A DNA stretch of 64,000 nt from Candidatus Dormiibacterota bacterium. Lineage in GTDB: Bacteria > Vulcanimicrobiota > Vulcanimicrobiia > Vulcanimicrobiales > Vulcanimicrobiaceae. Both the position numbers and the translations under genes were made by a program. The notes below the pieces were generated by a model that was not told the origin of the DNA, searched no databases, and saw only the letters and a program-made list of their open reading frames with translations. Of this stretch, positions 63,332-64,000 are shown in pieces (positions within the stretch are counted from its first letter, which is position 1; each line of letters begins with the position of its first letter). Where the stretch lies: assembly GCA_035532835.1 (NCBI GenBank), contig DATKQG010000052.1, positions 1 through 64,000 on the forward strand, given 5' to 3'.

Positions 63332-63961
63332 TTATAACGCCTGTTGGGCCACGTCGACGACTAAATCCTTGAGGTGTCCCACGGAACACTCTTCCCGCAA
63401 TTGCAGGCCGTCACCACCGGCCCACAGCGTCGCAAAGCCGCCGTTGATCACGCGCGGTTCCCATAAATGTGCAAGCGAACGCCCCGTAGCCTCAAGAATG
63501 GCGATGCGTACCAAAACATCGTGGGTAACGACCACCACATTAGTCTTCCCGTCCAACGAGCGAATAAACGTCTGCCAGCGTTCCCGGACATCCGCTAAGC
63601 GCTCGCCGCCGCGAAACTGCACCTGCTCCGGCCGTTCGCGCCAGGCTTGGAGCAGTTCCGGGTCGTCGGCCTCGATCTCCGAGCGCAAGCGTCCCTCCCA
63701 GTCGCCGTGATCGATTTCGAGCAACAGCGCATCGGTCTCCACCGTAAAGCCGCGTCGCGCGGCCAGCGGCTCTGCGGTCTGAACGCAACGCGCGAGCGGG
63801 CTCGAGACGATTCGCGCGAGCGCGCTGCCGTCGAATGCGTGGGCGAGCGCATGCGCTTGCGAACGTCCGATCGAGGTCAGCATCGATTCGCGCTGACCCT
63901 GATAACGGCCGGCGCGATTCCATTCGGTTTCGCCGTGGCGGGCGACGTAGACGAAACCCAC
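63332..63961 (-). CDS. Histidine phosphatase family protein
   Basis: 209 residues from a GTG. The phospho-His motif is ARHGETEWNRAG (His9), the second Arg is in SSPLARCVQTA, Glu in LLEIDHGDWEG and the second His in VVVTHDVLVRIA. It is a paralogue of the gene at 62099, with the ferritin-like gene between them. The stop of the partial upstream gene is one base before the GTG, so it is probably in the same operon. Substrate unknown. Confidence 0.9.
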   Translation of the reverse strand: MGFVYVARHGETEWNRAGRYQGQRESMLTSIGRSQAHALAHAFDGSALARIVSSPLARCVQTAEPLAARRGFTVETDALLLEIDHGDWEGRLRSEIEADDPELLQAWRERPEQVQFRGGERLADVRERWQTFIRSLDGKTNVVVVTHDVLVRIAILEATGRSLAHLWEPRVINGGFATLWAGGDGLQLREECSVGHLKDLVVDVAQQAL

Positions 63962-63962
63962 G

Positions 63963-64000
63963 CTAGAGCCGCGCGACCCGAACTGCGGTGATGCCTTCGA
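63963..64000 (-). CDS. C-terminal end of an upstream gene (partial)
   Basis: On the minus strand one frame entering from the window edge reads EGITAVRVARL and ends in TAG (63965-63963), one base before the GTG of the phosphatase. The close spacing is like other gene junctions in this window. Too short to name. Confidence 0.4.
   Translation of the reverse strand, partial: EGITAVRVARL

Overview
The window is high-GC bacterial chromosome with short gaps and no phage, insertion sequence, CRISPR array or rRNA that I could recognise. Gene content (PASTA kinase beside a penicillin-binding protein, a SpoIID-like protein, a Thermus-type isocitrate dehydrogenase, an aerobic tyrosine degradation set, many orphan secreted proteins) suggests an aerobic, deep-branching phylum. 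Candidatus Eremiobacterota/Vulcanimicrobiota (former WPS-2) is my best guess, but that is inference from gene content; no phylogenetic marker was compared.

Layout. 1-2115 holds the end of an acyl-CoA synthetase, a lipoprotein and rqcH. 2134-2304 is a nested inverted-repeat element. From 22816 down to 2323 there is an almost unbroken leftward series, mostly linked by 4-8 bp start/stop overlaps: carA, a BatD-like membrane protein, a MoxR ATPase, a PaiB-like protein, DUF58, a VWA protein, pdxH, a stress-domain protein, carB, an unknown Cys-rich protein, a penicillin-binding protein, a PASTA Ser/Thr kinase, ruvC, ruvA, ruvB, spoIID-like, pilZ, queA, a quinone oxidoreductase and sodA. MarC (22878-23510) points right. 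23520-32756 is a second leftward block: tig, clpP, clpX, a winged-helix protein, valS, pyrR, pyrB and pyrC. With carA and carB, most of the early pyrimidine pathway is therefore here, but carA and carB are about 5.6 kb apart.

32853-40155 is looser. It carries seven tRNA genes (Gly, Leu, two Lys, His, Arg, Pro), three secreted proteins of unknown or little-known function, and a membrane GGDEF/EAL protein. 40212-45357 is leftward: a GNAT protein, rdgB, lepA, yggT, an M23 peptidase, a DUF4446 protein and the SRP RNA.

45470-61164 is mainly rightward and catabolic: a secreted M3 peptidase, a CDGSH protein, the tyrosine genes (hmgA, hppD, and on the other strand fahA with an unknown partner), deoC plus an aldehyde dehydrogenase, a PAS/GGDEF/EAL protein, an EgtB-like enzyme, a shortened solute-binding lipoprotein and icd. 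The tyrosine set makes homogentisate, opens its ring and hydrolyses fumarylacetoacetate, but no recognisable maleylacetoacetate isomerase is present. 61217-64000 has a BtuF-like protein, two histidine phosphatases flanking a ferritin-like protein, and the end of one more leftward gene.

The points I would look at first are the AGGAT-hairpin inverted repeat at 2134-2304; two genes (queA and the histidine phosphatase at 62099) that lack a usable ATG/GTG/TTG near the expected start and instead meet the upstream stop at a CTAG or ATAG junction; the unknown gene in the tyrosine cluster; and the solute-binding protein that has lost a central block.
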